Part shown: positions 9,834-18,928 of the stretch, piece by piece
Numbering within the stretch: the stretch's first letter is position 1
Layout of the letters: each line of letters begins with the position of its first letter
Assembly: GCA_021803085.1 (NCBI GenBank)
Contig: JAJZMD010000063.1
Location: forward strand, 1-35,366
DNA length: 35,366 nt
From: Actinomycetes bacterium
Lineage (GTDB): Bacteria; Actinomycetota; Acidimicrobiia; Acidimicrobiales; RAAP-2
Direction: 5' to 3'
Position numbers and translations under genes: made by a program
Notes under the pieces: generated by a model
Database searches by the model: none
What the model saw: only the letters and a program-made list of their open reading frames with translations
What the model was told of the DNA's origin: nothing

Positions 9834-12212
9834 TCAGCCGGCGGCCAGGCAGTCGCCCGGGGCGGCACAGCTCACGACGCTGAGCGGCGGGCCGACGGGG
9901 AGGGACTCGTTCGACCACGACGCCCCTCCGTCGTGGCTCACGAAGATCAGGTCGAGACCCTGCGACGGCTCGGCGGCCGGGATGCCCGAGCTGTCGGTGC
10001 CCGTTTCGACAGCGGCGCCGACCGCGACGCCCTCCTTCCCGCCCGGGAAGCTGAGCGCCGCGACGGAGATCAGCTCGACCGTTGGCGCCGAGGCGGGGAA
10101 ACGGCTGGCCGCCCCGAGCCCGTAGAGGTCGCGGAAGCCGGCGGGCAGGTGGACCGGCGCCCACGCTGCGGCTCCGCCGGTCGCGGGCCGGCTGAAGATC
10201 CCCTGGCCGTAGTGGGGCGCGGCCGAACCGCAGAAGCCGGCGCCCAACACGATGCGCGACGGCGTGGCTCGGGCGAGATCGGCCGGAGCGACGAGCGACG
10301 CGGGGGGTGCGGAGAACCACGTCCTCCCGCCGTCGTTGGTCATTCGCAGGTCGGCGGGCAGTGAGCAGTCGCCCGCGCGGTAGAGCGCGGCGAAGTGCCC
10401 GGGCCCGAGGACGAAGAACTCCTGGAGCGTCGCCACCGGGTTGCCCGGGTCGCTCGCAGGGACGGACAAGAGGCTGTGCCAGGTGAGGCCCTTGTCGGTC
10501 GACGAGAGCAGCGAGGGGGCGCCGGGCGCGGGCTGGCCGTTGGGCCGGGCAGGAAGGGTGAGCAGGTACGCGAGCGGCCCCGCCGCCCAGGGGCCCCCTT
10601 CGATGACGCGTCCCGAGAACGGCTGTCGGTGCCACTGGGCGCCGTCGTCGACCGAGCGCCACAGCCCGAGGCCGGGATCGCCCCTCGCGAGCGCGACCCC
10701 GCCGGGCAGCGCGGCCATCTGGCTCACCCGGCATGGCATGAGGTTCGGCGTCGCCCCTTGCTGCTCGGCGCAGCGAGCGTTCAGGGCCTTCCAGGTGCGC
10801 CCGCCGTCGGTGCTCCGCCACCAATCCCCCGAGTCCCGGGCCCCGGCGCCCGCGGCGAGGGCGATCGTTCCCGAGAGCATGAGCAGGGCGTCGGCAGGCT
10901 CGGGCAGCGAGACCACCGACACGGTGGGCGACGGGAGGGCCGCCGGCTCCACCCGCCAGGTCTCGCTCTCTCCAGCTCCCCAGAACTTGGAGAGCGGCGC
11001 CCAGAGCGAGGGCACCACGCCGGGCAAGGCACGCCCTGTTCGGGGGCCTACCAGGGCGGCGGCACCGACCACCCCCGACCAGCTCACCGCGGTCACCCCG
11101 TCGGCGAGCAGGACCTTGCCGGTGCCACCGCCCGCGACGGGGTCGAGCAGCAGGCGCCCGTTCGCTGCGACGGCGAGCTGGGCGCTGCTCGGTGAGAACG
11201 ACACCCCGAGCGCGCCGGTGCAGGCCGCCGAGCCGCAGCGCGCCAGAGGACTGGTCGACCAGGTCCCGTGCCGGAGGTCGAGAAGGCCGGTGCCCTGCGC
11301 GCCCAGGGAGAAGGCTTCCCACCGCCCGTCCGGCGAGATCGCCGCCGCCACGAGGTCGCGTCGCGCGCCGGAGGGCGGGCGGGGCAGCAGCGGTCCGACC
11401 CTGTGGGCGGACGGGCTCCACGATTCGAGGGTGGGTGGCGGCGCCGCGCACTGGGTCCCCTCCTCTGCGAGCAAGACCATGCCAGAGGGACCCTCGCCCA
11501 GGAGGTGCTCGTCCACGGCGCAGTGCGGGGCGAGCTCTTTCGCCGGGACGGCGAGCGGGGCTGCCAGGGGCGCGGCGCCGGGCTCGAGGGGCAACGTGAG
11601 GGCTTGCACCTGCGGTTCGTCGCAGCCTCCGTCGGTGAAGGCCAGCGCGCCGGGTACGGCGACCAGATCGTTCCCGGGTTGGCAGGGCAGGCCGGTCGGG
11701 GCCGCGGCGACCGCCCGGAGGGCGCCGCCGAAGGGGTCGGCTTCGACGAGGATGGGCTCTCCGACCGCGACCCATCTCGGGAGGCGCGGGAGCTTGCAGC
11801 CCGGCGCCGGCTTCGACTGCCAGTCCGTCAACCAGAAGTAGAGGCGCGCGGCGGGCCCGGCGGCGGGGGCCCAGACGGGGCCCGCCAGCGAGATCGGGCC
11901 CACGCCCCCCGCCGCCGAGTTGCAGCCCGGCGGGACCGAAAGGAGCAGGCGCTCTCTGCCGCTCCGAGGGTCGACGACCCCGATTCCCTTCACGCTGCGA
12001 AAGGCGATGAGCCCGTTCGGCAGCGCCGGTCCGGCGGCGCTCGCCACGGCCGCCGGCGTGGTGAGCGCCGCACCCGCGCAGGCAAGCGAGACGGCCGCCG
12101 CCGCCGCTCTCCCTCCGCGGCGCAGGCGCCCGGAAGAGCGAAGCCCGCGCCCGGAAGAGCGAAGCCCGCGCCCGGTCCTGCATCGACCTGTCCTGCATCG
12201 AAGCGGCACCAT
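9834..12212 (-). CDS. secreted beta-propeller protein with Asp-box (BNR) repeats
   Basis: The product is 792 residues. A 34-residue Arg-rich n-region precedes a hydrophobic core (AAAAAVSLACAGAALTTPAAVASA), a long export signal. The N-terminal half resembles a TolB/WD40-like propeller (LIAFRSVKGIGVVDP, ISPDGRWEAFSL). The C-terminal half holds at least five Asp boxes: STDGGRTW, SVDDGAQW, STDKGLTW, TNDGGRTW and SHDGGASW. Such propellers are extracellular binding or photosystem-assembly-type scaffolds; nothing shows sialidase catalysis. The protein stops abruptly after a CAAPGDCLAAG motif that in related proteins usually precedes more repeats, so a C-terminal truncation is possible. The ATG start is uncertain because only a distant AGAGGG precedes it. 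Confidence 0.75.
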   Translation of the reverse strand: MVPLRCRTGRCRTGRGLRSSGRGLRSSGRLRRGGRAAAAAVSLACAGAALTTPAAVASAAGPALPNGLIAFRSVKGIGVVDPRSGRERLLLSVPPGCNSAAGGVGPISLAGPVWAPAAGPAARLYFWLTDWQSKPAPGCKLPRLPRWVAVGEPILVEADPFGGALRAVAAAPTGLPCQPGNDLVAVPGALAFTDGGCDEPQVQALTLPLEPGAAPLAAPLAVPAKELAPHCAVDEHLLGEGPSGMVLLAEEGTQCAAPPPTLESWSPSAHRVGPLLPRPPSGARRDLVAAAISPDGRWEAFSLGAQGTGLLDLRHGTWSTSPLARCGSAACTGALGVSFSPSSAQLAVAANGRLLLDPVAGGGTGKVLLADGVTAVSWSGVVGAAALVGPRTGRALPGVVPSLWAPLSKFWGAGESETWRVEPAALPSPTVSVVSLPEPADALLMLSGTIALAAGAGARDSGDWWRSTDGGRTWKALNARCAEQQGATPNLMPCRVSQMAALPGGVALARGDPGLGLWRSVDDGAQWHRQPFSGRVIEGGPWAAGPLAYLLTLPARPNGQPAPGAPSLLSSTDKGLTWHSLLSVPASDPGNPVATLQEFFVLGPGHFAALYRAGDCSLPADLRMTNDGGRTWFSAPPASLVAPADLARATPSRIVLGAGFCGSAAPHYGQGIFSRPATGGAAAWAPVHLPAGFRDLYGLGAASRFPASAPTVELISVAALSFPGGKEGVAVGAAVETGTDSSGIPAAEPSQGLDLIFVSHDGGASWSNESLPVGPPLSVVSCAAPGDCLAAG
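12131..12172. repeat. 21-bp exact tandem duplication in the n-region of the propeller gene
   Basis: Two exact 21-base units encode the repeated Arg/Ser segment GLRSSGR. A second short repeat (TCCTGCATCGA, twice, 15 bases apart, about 12176-12201) encodes RCRTG twice just upstream. The frame is kept in both. Confidence 0.85.
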
Positions 12213-12401
12213 CGCGTCCGCCGATCCCTCTCCCCGTCGCCTGCGGGCACCGGGACTCCGAGCAGATCATCCCGGTGCGGTCCCCTCGAGGCGAATTCTC
12301 CCATACCCTGATCGCGCGCACCCGCGCTGGGCGCTCTTGCGTCCGGCGCACGGGGCTCGGGGCCGTTCGCCCGTCGATCTGCGCGATCGGGAAGCATGCG
12401 C

Positions 12402-12430
12402 TTGACACGCAGAGCCCTCGCAAGAATATT
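12402..12430 (+). promoter_or_regulatory. promoter of the SGNH hydrolase gene
   Basis: TTGACA (12402-12407), a 17-base spacer and AATATT (12425-12430) form a near-consensus sigma-70 promoter, about 55 bases before the ATG. It lies in the 272-base divergent gap; I see no equally good promoter for the propeller gene on the other strand. Confidence 0.55.
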
Positions 12431-12484
12431 CAGCTCCTGCTGAACGGCGACAGGCTCGGCGGGAGCAGAGGGGAGCAGTGCGAC

Positions 12485-13537
12485 ATGAGCAGAGCCGGCC
12501 TTTCCGTCCGCGGGCACCTCGCCCGCACGCCCGCGTTGGCGGTGTGCGCCGTCGCGATCGTGTCGCTGGCGGCTCCCGGGGCTGAGGCGTCCGGGAGCAC
12601 TGGCAGGCATGGGTCGCCCGGCCCGGCGCCGATCACCTGGCTCGCTGCGGGAGACTCGTACTCCTCTGGACAAGGGCTCGCGCACACGAGCGGGGCGTGC
12701 GCGCGCGGTGACTCGGGCGGGTCGCTCGCGTACCCGATCCAGGCCTACGACGACCTGCGGAAGCTGATGCCGGAGCTGAAGAACCCGTACCTCACCGCGT
12801 GCTCGGGTGCGGTCATCGCGAACTATTTCAACGCCGGCGACGCCGAGCGCCTCCCCGAGTGGCGGCCGGCCGGTTCCCGCTACGACCTCGTCACGTTCAC
12901 GTTCGGCGGCAACACAGTCGACTTCTCCGGCGTCATCTCCCAGTGCGTCCTCGGGCCCTTCCACGAGGTGCACGCCTCCGCCCCGGGTCACAAGTGCCCC
13001 GAGAACGCATGGGTGCGCCAGCAGATCGCGCAAAGGCTGGCCGCACCCTTCGTCGCCTTCTTGCGCGAGGTCGCCGACAGGACGGTCGTGCCGGGAGGCA
13101 ACGTCGTCGTCCTCGGTTACCCCTACCTGATGGCCGACCCCGCGTCCTGGCCGGCCGCCGACCGCGCCGCCGGCTCGTGCCAGGGCATCACGGTGGCCGA
13201 CGCCTACCAGCTGCGCAGCGAGGCCGCTGACCTCAACGCAACGATCGCACGCGACGTCGCGGCAGTGAACGCCGAGCAGCCGAACGGTGTGCACCTGAGC
13301 TTCCTCGACGTGAACTCAGGGGGGAGGGCCGGTCCAGTCGTCATCCCGCGGGGCGACCCGTTGCTCTTCGAGCCCGCTGCAAGCGGTAGCCACAACCTGT
13401 GCGGTTCGGGAGCCGCATGGATGAACGGCATCGACGTGCTGGACCTGAACCGGTCGTTCCACCCTTTGCTTCCGGGCTACGTCGCCGAAGGACGCCTGCT
13501 CGCGCAGGTGCTCTTGCATCTCGACTGGCGTCCATAG
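12485..13537 (+). CDS. secreted SGNH-family esterase/lipase
   Basis: The product is 350 residues. The signal peptide is about 1-35 (core LAVCAVAIVSLAAPGAEA). Block I is GDSYSSGQG with nucleophile Ser58. FGGNTVDFSGVISQC carries the oxyanion Gly/Asn block. The C-terminal NRSFHPLLPGY provides the catalytic His. The residue three before His is not Asp, as in the Ser-His dyad esterases of Streptomyces. Six cysteines in the mature part could make the three disulfides typical of that secreted group. It probably hydrolyses lipid or polysaccharide esters outside the cell. GGGGAG lies about ten bases before the ATG. Confidence 0.9.
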   Translation: MSRAGLSVRGHLARTPALAVCAVAIVSLAAPGAEASGSTGRHGSPGPAPITWLAAGDSYSSGQGLAHTSGACARGDSGGSLAYPIQAYDDLRKLMPELKNPYLTACSGAVIANYFNAGDAERLPEWRPAGSRYDLVTFTFGGNTVDFSGVISQCVLGPFHEVHASAPGHKCPENAWVRQQIAQRLAAPFVAFLREVADRTVVPGGNVVVLGYPYLMADPASWPAADRAAGSCQGITVADAYQLRSEAADLNATIARDVAAVNAEQPNGVHLSFLDVNSGGRAGPVVIPRGDPLLFEPAASGSHNLCGSGAAWMNGIDVLDLNRSFHPLLPGYVAEGRLLAQVLLHLDWRP

Positions 13538-13544
13538 GCGGTCG

Positions 13545-13562
13545 GCCCGGGGCGTCCCGGGC
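13545..13562. terminator. hairpin between convergent genes
   Basis: GCCCGGG and CCCGGGC pair around a GCGT loop in the 41-base gap between the convergent esterase and RDD genes. There is no T-run, usual in high-GC actinobacteria. It may serve both strands. Confidence 0.55.
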
Positions 13563-13578
13563 GTTGCCGGGGCGGTGC

Positions 13579-14253
13579 TCAGGTGTCGAGCCGCCCCTGC
13601 GGGTCGAAGACCACGACCGTGCCGCCGATGAGGTCGTGCAGGCACCGGTGGTCGTCGCGGCCGAAGAACAAGACGAGAGACACGAGCTCGGTGATCCAGC
13701 CGAGGATGCCCTCGAGGATGCCGCCGACGATGTTCCGCAGCGCCATGGTGCCGAACGTGGCCTTCGTGCCGTCGCTCACCTTGACGCAACGCATCTTCAG
13801 GACCGAGAGCGCGGGTGACGTGCCGCGCCTCCAGGCCACCAGTCCCCAGATGATGTAGCCGATCACCAGCGTCACGATCACCAGCAGGATCGCGAGGAAG
13901 TACGCGCCGACCCGTCTCCCGACCGGAGCAAGGGTCACCCCCGGCGGAAGAGGCGGCACCCCGCGAATGGGTGGTGGTCCCTGCTCCGACGCAGTCGGCG
14001 GGTAGCTCCCGGGCGGGTAGCTGCCGGGCGGGTACGGCGGCGCCGGGTAGGCGCCGGGCGGGTACGGCGGCGCCGGGTAGCTCCCGGGCGGGTAGCTGCC
14101 GGGCGGGTACGGCGGCGCCGGGTAGCTGCCGGGCGGGTACGGCGGCGCCGGGTAGCTCCCGGGCGGGTAGCTGCCGGGCGGGTACGGCGGCGCATTCGGA
14201 GGCGGCGCATTCGGAGGCGGCTCGGGACGGCTGGGCAGATCCGCTGTGGTCAC
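13579..14253 (-). CDS. RDD-family membrane protein with Pro/Gly/Tyr repeat N-terminus
   Basis: The product is 224 residues. Residues about 10-90 are tandem YPPGSYP, APPYPPG and similar units, low complexity and probably cytoplasmic. Residues about 105-220 are an RDD domain starting GRRVGAYFLAIL, with two or three membrane helices. The closing segment FFGRDDHRCLHDLIGGTVVV carries the Asp-Asp and the typical HD..GT ending. RDD proteins are envelope proteins with suspected ion-transport or stress roles. It starts with GTG at 14253, with AGGAGG seven bases upstream. Confidence 0.88.
   Translation of the reverse strand: MTTADLPSRPEPPPNAPPPNAPPYPPGSYPPGSYPAPPYPPGSYPAPPYPPGSYPPGSYPAPPYPPGAYPAPPYPPGSYPPGSYPPTASEQGPPPIRGVPPLPPGVTLAPVGRRVGAYFLAILLVIVTLVIGYIIWGLVAWRRGTSPALSVLKMRCVKVSDGTKATFGTMALRNIVGGILEGILGWITELVSLVLFFGRDDHRCLHDLIGGTVVVFDPQGRLDT
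13997..14218. repeat. in-frame GC-rich tandem repeats coding Tyr-Pro-Pro-Gly units
   Basis: Units of about 15-30 bases (GGGCGGGTAGCTGCC and GGCGGCGCCGGGTA types) alternate, all in frame with the RDD gene. A pair of GGAGGCGGCGCATTC units ends the array. The array is prone to length variation. Confidence 0.85.
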
Positions 14254-14400
14254 CGGCCACCTCCTGAGAGCGGCTACGCCTTGTCGACCGCTGCGCCAGG
14301 ATATCGAGAGGGGTTGTGACCCAACGGGATGGGACGTCGCCGGCCTGGTCGCCTGTCACCTGGAGGCACGCCGGACCTTGCCGAGGGCGATCTGACCAGA

Positions 14401-14811
14401 TCAGCCGTGGCGGCGCATGTCGACCGCGTTGATCCGCTCGGCGCGTATCCGCACGACGACCCGCGTCGCCCCAGGGGGGTCGAACGCTCGAAGGTCTGCG
14501 CCGTACTTGGCCCCGAAGCGATCCGCGAAGAGGTACTCGTCGTCGGGCTCGATCTCCGCGTCGCCCCGGATCTCGAGGTAACGCTGCGGCACTGCCAGGT
14601 CGAGCACCAAGAGCGCGCATCTCGGGTCCCTGCAGAGGTTCCTCGTCTTCTGGCGTGCGGTGCTGAGGGAGATCGCGACGGGACGCGCCTCGTCGTCGTC
14701 CCTGAGGAACCACACCTCGGTGAGCTGGGGAGTCCCGTCGGGGCCGACGGTGGCGAGGGTCGCGACATCGGCGTCGAGAAGGTCGCGATGGGACTCGGGG
14801 ACGAGCGGCAC
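14401..14811 (-). CDS. PPOX-class (pyridoxamine-phosphate-oxidase fold) F420/FMN-dependent reductase
   Basis: The product is 136 residues, a single split-barrel domain. ESHRDLLDADVATLATVGPDGTPQLTEVWF, with the later RQKTRNLCRDPRCALLVLD and RYLEIRGDAEIE, match the actinobacterial PPOX-class proteins that bind F420 or flavin. They reduce small molecules such as biliverdin or act as quinone or nitro-reductases; the true substrate is unknown. It starts with GTG at 14811, the first possible start after an in-frame TGA two codons upstream. A GGAGG lies rather far away at 17 bases. It is not coupled to its neighbours. Confidence 0.88.
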   Translation of the reverse strand: MPLVPESHRDLLDADVATLATVGPDGTPQLTEVWFLRDDDEARPVAISLSTARQKTRNLCRDPRCALLVLDLAVPQRYLEIRGDAEIEPDDEYLFADRFGAKYGADLRAFDPPGATRVVVRIRAERINAVDMRRHG

Positions 14812-14920
14812 GGCTCAACGGTCTACACCTCCCGAGGTTCGCCGGCACGCGCTCGCGCCACCTGCCTGCCGGCGCGCCCGGGTGCGGCCACCTTCTCGGG
14901 TGTGTCCCGAGCATCGTCGC

Positions 14921-14926
14921 TACCCT
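14921..14926 (+). promoter_or_regulatory. candidate -10 box of the nucleoside operon
   Basis: TACCCT, about 27 bases before the cdd start codon, fits the actinobacterial TAnnnT -10. No convincing -35 is seen, so this is a weak call. The long plus-strand operon should start in this 142-base gap. Confidence 0.3.
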
Positions 14927-14953
14927 GGGAGCTTCGAGCGGAGGAGGTCCGAC

Positions 14954-15409
14954 GTGGCGGAGGCGCTGACGGTCGACTGGGCCGTATTGCGGGGCCATGC
15001 CTCGGCAGCCGCGGCGCGGGCGTACGCGCCGTACTCCCGGCTCCGTGTCGGCGCCGCCGGGCTCACCGAGGCCGGTCAGGTGGTGACCGGCTGCAACGTC
15101 GAGAACGCCTCCTACGGCCTCACCCTCTGCGCGGAGTGCGGTCTCGTCTCCGCGCTGCACATGAGCGGCGGATCGCGCCTCGTCGCGGTGAGCATCGTGG
15201 CCGGCGACGGCCAACCGCTCGCACCCTGCGGCCGGTGCCGGCAGCTGCTGTTCGAGGCGGGCGGGGGCAGGGTCCTCGTGGACGGTGGCGAAGGCGCCGG
15301 CCCGATGACCCTGGGCGCCCTCCTCCCCGGCGCGTTCGGTCCAGGTGACGTCGACGCCCGACGTGAGACAGCCGAGAGCGCCGGCGGTGAGAGCGGAGTC
15401 ACGCCGTGA
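14954..15409 (+). CDS. cdd: cytidine deaminase
   Basis: The product is 151 residues. AYAPYSRLRVGAA and CNVENASYGLTLCAEC are the substrate and zinc motifs: zinc Cys59, catalytic Glu61, and Cys92 and Cys95 in PCGRCRQ. The Cys-type zinc site marks the homotetrameric class. It deaminates cytidine and deoxycytidine to uridine forms, feeding the next enzyme. It starts with GTG at 14954, with GGAGGAGG six bases upstream, the strongest ribosome site of the operon, fitting a first gene. Its stop overlaps the deoA start as GTGA. Confidence 0.95.
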   Translation: MAEALTVDWAVLRGHASAAAARAYAPYSRLRVGAAGLTEAGQVVTGCNVENASYGLTLCAECGLVSALHMSGGSRLVAVSIVAGDGQPLAPCGRCRQLLFEAGGGRVLVDGGEGAGPMTLGALLPGAFGPGDVDARRETAESAGGESGVTP

Positions 15410-16716
15410 CTTCCCGGACCCACGACATGGTCGAGCTCATCCGTCGTAAGCGCGACGGCGGACGGCTCGACGGCGAGGAGATCGATTGGCTGATCGGCAC
15501 CTACGCCGCAGGCCGCGTGCCCGACTACCAGATGGCCGCGTTCTTGATGGCCGTCTTCTTGAACGGGCTCGACCGCGCCGAGCTCGGACGCCTGACCGCT
15601 GCGATGGTCGCCTCCGGCGACCGGCTCCACCTCGAGGGACTGTCGCGTCCGACCGTGGACAAGCACTCGACGGGCGGCGTGGGGGACAAGGTCTCCCTCG
15701 TCCTCGCGCCGCTCCTTGCGAGCGTGGGCGCGTGCGTGCCGCAGCTCTCCGGGCGGGGCCTCGGCCACACCGGCGGCACGCTCGACAAGCTCGAGGCGAT
15801 CCCCGGTTTCCGCAGCGACCTCTCGCCCTCCGAGGTCCGCTCGGTCCTCGAGCGCGTGGGCTGCGTGATCTGCGCTGCAGGGCCCGGGCTCGCACCGGCC
15901 GACAGGAAGCTCTACGCGCTGCGCGACGTCACTGCGACCGTCGAGTCGGTTCCCCTCATCGCCAGCTCGATCATGTCCAAGAAGCTCGCGGAAGGCACCG
16001 CCGCGCTGGTCCTCGACGTGAAGGTCGGCTCCGGCGCGTTCATGCGGGACCTCGACCGGGCCCGGCAGCTGGGCGAGACGATGGTCGCCATCGGGACGGA
16101 GCACGGGTTGCGGATGGCCGCGCTGCTCACGCGGATGGACGAGCCGCTCGGGCGCGCGGTCGGAAACGGCGTCGAGGTGGAGGAGTCGGTGGCGACCCTC
16201 TCGGGCCGGGGCCCGAAGGACCTCGTCGAGCTCGTCGTGACCCTCGGCGCCGAGATGGCGAGCCTTGCCGGCTTGGAGATCGCCGCGACGGCTGACCCGA
16301 AGGGCGAGCTCCGCGCGGCGCTGGACGACGGACGGGCGCTGTCGGTCTTCCGCGAGATGGTCCGCGCCCAGACAGGCGACCCCGACGCACCGCTCCCGAC
16401 CGCCCGGCACCGGACCCTCGTCACCGCTCGGGCTCCGGGTTTCGTCCGTGCCATGGACGCCCGGCGGATCGGCGAGGGCGCGTGGCGGCTGGGGGCGGGG
16501 CGCACGAAGCTGGAGGACCCGGTCAGCGCCGCCGCCGGCGTCGTCTGCCTGCGGAGGTCCGGCGAGCCGGTCGAGGCCGGCGATCCGCTGCTCGAGCTCC
16601 GGAGCGACGAGCCGGGGCGGCTCGGCCCGGTCGCCGAGCAGCTCGAAGATGCCGTCGAGATCGGCCCCGATCCTCCGGCTCCCCGGCCTCTCGTGCTCGA
16701 GGTGATCCGCCAGTGA
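15406..16716 (+). CDS. deoA: thymidine / pyrimidine-nucleoside phosphorylase
   Basis: The product is 436 residues, the full family length. An N-terminal helical domain ([24 protein letters not shown]) is followed by the phosphate-binding [13 protein letters not shown], the family signature [20 protein letters not shown], a Lys/Ser-rich base pocket ([12 protein letters not shown]) and a C-terminal domain from about residue 345. It cleaves thymidine, deoxyuridine and perhaps uridine with phosphate to pentose-1-phosphate plus base. It starts with GTG at 15406, overlapping cdd. The order cdd-deoA-add is the same as in Mycobacterium tuberculosis. Confidence 0.95.
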   Translation: MTSRTHDMVELIRRKRDGGRLDGEEIDWLIGTYAAGRVPDYQMAAFLMAVFLNGLDRAELGRLTAAMVASGDRLHLEGLSRPTVDKHSTGGVGDKVSLVLAPLLASVGACVPQLSGRGLGHTGGTLDKLEAIPGFRSDLSPSEVRSVLERVGCVICAAGPGLAPADRKLYALRDVTATVESVPLIASSIMSKKLAEGTAALVLDVKVGSGAFMRDLDRARQLGETMVAIGTEHGLRMAALLTRMDEPLGRAVGNGVEVEESVATLSGRGPKDLVELVVTLGAEMASLAGLEIAATADPKGELRAALDDGRALSVFREMVRAQTGDPDAPLPTARHRTLVTARAPGFVRAMDARRIGEGAWRLGAGRTKLEDPVSAAAGVVCLRRSGEPVEAGDPLLELRSDEPGRLGPVAEQLEDAVEIGPDPPAPRPLVLEVIRQ

Positions 16717-17819
16717 GCGCCGCGGGCGCGCCGGTCGCGGTGCCGACGCTCGAGGAGATCCGGCGCGTCCCGAAGGTCGTGCTCCACGATCACCTCGACG
16801 GCGGGCTCCGCCCCCAGACGGTCGTCGACCTCGCCCGGGAGACCCACCTGCGCGGCCTGCCGACGACCGACGTGGGCGAGCTGGCGGACTGGTTCCGGGC
16901 AGGGGCTGCACGTGGCGACCTCGGCCTCTACCTCGAGGGGTTCGCGCACACGGTCGCCGTGATGCAGACGCGCGAGGCGCTCGTGCGTGTGGCCGCCGAG
17001 TGCGCCGAGGACCTCGCCGATGACGGCGTCGTCTATGCCGAGGTCCGCTTCGCCCCCGAGTTGCACACCGCGAAGGGGCTCTCCGAGGCCGAGGTCGTCG
17101 AAGCCGTCCTGGAAGGGTTCCGCCAGGGGAGCGAGGGGCGCGGGATCCGCATCTACGCGCTGCTGACCGCGATGAGGACCGCGGCGCGTTCGCTCGAGAT
17201 CGCCGAGCTCGCGGTGCGCTACCGCGACCACGGCGTCGTCGGCTTCGACATCGCAGGAGCCGAGAAGGGCAGCCCTCCGACCGAGCACCTCGCCGCGTTC
17301 CAGCTGGTCGGGCGAGAGAACTTCCACATCACGATCCACGCCGGAGAGGGTTTCGGCTTGCCGTCGATCTGGGAGGCGCTGCAGATCTGCGGAGCGGACC
17401 GGCTGGGCCACGGAGTCCGCATCCTCGACGACATCGAGCGGCGCCCCGACGGGTCGGTCTCTCTCGGACGTCTCGCGAGCTACGTCCGCGATCGCAGGGT
17501 GCCGCTCGAGATGTGCCCGACGTCCAACGTGCAGACGGGAGTCGTTCCTTCCCTGTCGGAGCATCCGATCGGACTTCTGCGCTCGTTGTTCTTCCGCGTG
17601 TCGGTGAACACGGACAACCGCCTCATGAGCGGCGTCACCGTCTCCTCGGAGCTGCACGGCGTGGCACGAGCCTTCGGCTACGGCTGGCACGACATCGAGT
17701 GGCTGACGCTGAACGCGATGAAGAGCGCGTTCGCACACTTCGACGAGCGCCTGCAGCTCATCAACGACGTGATCAAGCCGGGCTTCGCCGCGGCTCGCGT
17801 CGCGGCCGGTGCCTCGTGA
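16713..17819 (+). CDS. add: adenosine deaminase
   Basis: The product is 368 residues. Zinc ligands are His25 and His27 in HDHLDGG, the His of the HAGEGFG motif, and the Asp in [11 protein letters not shown]. The catalytic Glu is in [12 protein letters not shown] and [13 protein letters not shown] complete the adenosine/AMP deaminase set. It makes inosine and deoxyinosine from adenosine and deoxyadenosine, which purine nucleoside phosphorylase further down the operon can split. The GTG at 16713 overlaps the deoA stop (GTGA), and its own stop overlaps the deoC GTG. Confidence 0.95.
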   Translation: MSAAGAPVAVPTLEEIRRVPKVVLHDHLDGGLRPQTVVDLARETHLRGLPTTDVGELADWFRAGAARGDLGLYLEGFAHTVAVMQTREALVRVAAECAEDLADDGVVYAEVRFAPELHTAKGLSEAEVVEAVLEGFRQGSEGRGIRIYALLTAMRTAARSLEIAELAVRYRDHGVVGFDIAGAEKGSPPTEHLAAFQLVGRENFHITIHAGEGFGLPSIWEALQICGADRLGHGVRILDDIERRPDGSVSLGRLASYVRDRRVPLEMCPTSNVQTGVVPSLSEHPIGLLRSLFFRVSVNTDNRLMSGVTVSSELHGVARAFGYGWHDIEWLTLNAMKSAFAHFDERLQLINDVIKPGFAAARVAAGAS

Positions 17820-18907
17820 GCCGCCCGGCTGCGGCGTCGCCAGGCAGCAGTACTGTGGCGAGGGTGGAGGAAGACGGACGGCTGGGCAGCCAGACGTCTC
17901 GCGTGCCTGAAGGGGAGCGAGCGGCCGCTCGCGTCGCAGCGTCGCCGAGCGTGGTGCCCACCCCTCTCGCGGGTCCCTGGTCCCTAGACATCGTCACCTC
18001 CGACGCGGCGTTGCGAAAGCTGCTCCACGGCCTCCCAGGCGTCGACCAGGTCGGCGCGGAGGCGCGGGCGGCCGCGCTCGCCACCCGGTCGATCAAGCGC
18101 GAGGCCAAGATGTGGGCGCTCGAGATGGCGATCGCCATGATCGACCTCACCACGCTGGAGGGTTCCGACACGCCCGGAAAGGTCGCCGCGATGTGCGCGA
18201 AAGCGCGCCGCCCGGACCCCGCCGACCCGGAAGTGCCGCCCGTCGCAGCGGTGTGCGTGTACCCCGACCTCGTCGGAGCCGCGATCGGTCACCTGGCGGG
18301 GAGCCCCGTCGCGGTGGCGTCCGTCGCGACCGCGTTCCCCTCCGGGCGGGCGTCGATGAAGGTGAAGCTCGCCGATGTGCGCGACGCGCTCGACGCGGGT
18401 GCGCAGGAGATCGACATGGTGATCGACCGCGGCGCCTTCCTCTCGGGGCGCTACGGCCAGGTCTACGAGGAGGTGCGGGCCGTGCGCGAGGCCGCCGGCT
18501 CCGCACTTCTGAAGGTGATCCTCGAGACGGGGGAGCTGGCCACCTACGACAACGTCCAGCGAGCTGCCTGGCTCGCGATGCTCGCGGGCGCAGACTTCGT
18601 CAAGACGTCGACCGGGAAGGTGGCGCCCGCCTCCACGCGACCCGTCGCCGTCGTGCTGCTGGCAGCAGCTCGAGACTTCCTGCATGCGAGCGGCCGCCGC
18701 GTCGGCGTGAAGGTGGCGGGAGGGATACGCACTGCCAAGGAGGCGATCGCCTACCTCGTCATCGCCCGCGAGACGGCGGGCGAGGACTGGCTCTCCCCGA
18801 CCGCGCTGCGCATCGGGGCGTCCACGCTGCTGAACGATCTGCTCATGCAGCGAGCGAAGCAGCTCACGGGCGTCTACTCGGGCCGCGACCACTTCTCGAT
18901 CGACTGA
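17816..18907 (+). CDS. deoC: deoxyribose-phosphate aldolase
   Basis: The product is 363 residues from the GTG that overlaps add. The conserved barrel begins near residue 60. The Schiff-base Lys263 lies in DFVKTSTGK, the second Lys299 in VKVAGGIRT, and an acidic residue in [29 protein letters not shown] resembles the longer, animal-like DERA group rather than the roughly 250-residue E. coli type. It splits 2-deoxyribose-5-phosphate into glyceraldehyde-3-phosphate and acetaldehyde. The first 50-60 residues are Ala/Ser-rich and unconserved in look; a later GTG (for example 17858) might be the real start. Confidence 0.93.
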   Translation: MSRPAAASPGSSTVARVEEDGRLGSQTSRVPEGERAAARVAASPSVVPTPLAGPWSLDIVTSDAALRKLLHGLPGVDQVGAEARAAALATRSIKREAKMWALEMAIAMIDLTTLEGSDTPGKVAAMCAKARRPDPADPEVPPVAAVCVYPDLVGAAIGHLAGSPVAVASVATAFPSGRASMKVKLADVRDALDAGAQEIDMVIDRGAFLSGRYGQVYEEVRAVREAAGSALLKVILETGELATYDNVQRAAWLAMLAGADFVKTSTGKVAPASTRPVAVVLLAAARDFLHASGRRVGVKVAGGIRTAKEAIAYLVIARETAGEDWLSPTALRIGASTLLNDLLMQRAKQLTGVYSGRDHFSID

Positions 18908-18928
18908 CGCGGCGGAGACGGGACGCAG

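Noticed and set aside
9834-12212. Sialidase, because of Asp boxes
   Set aside because: Asp boxes alone are structural. I see no FRIP motif or arginine triad arrangement.
9724-12423. Very long open frames antisense or out of phase to real genes, for example about 900 codons over the propeller gene, 930 codons at 18112-20898 and 760 codons at 20157-22433
   Set aside because: They are by-products of high GC: arginine/proline/histidine-rich, without domains, and each overlaps a gene with clear motifs on another frame.
13997-14218. Repeat array resembling a CRISPR
   Set aside because: Units are adjoining, without unique spacers, and in frame with Tyr-Pro-Pro-Gly protein repeats.
14389-14402. GATCTG-AC-CAGATC palindrome at the end of the PPOX gene
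   Set aside because: Six-base arms only, with no T-run; too weak to call as terminator or operator.
18908-18928. Possible internal promoter between deoC and the ALDH gene
   Set aside because: Only 21 bases, holding little more than the ribosome-binding region.
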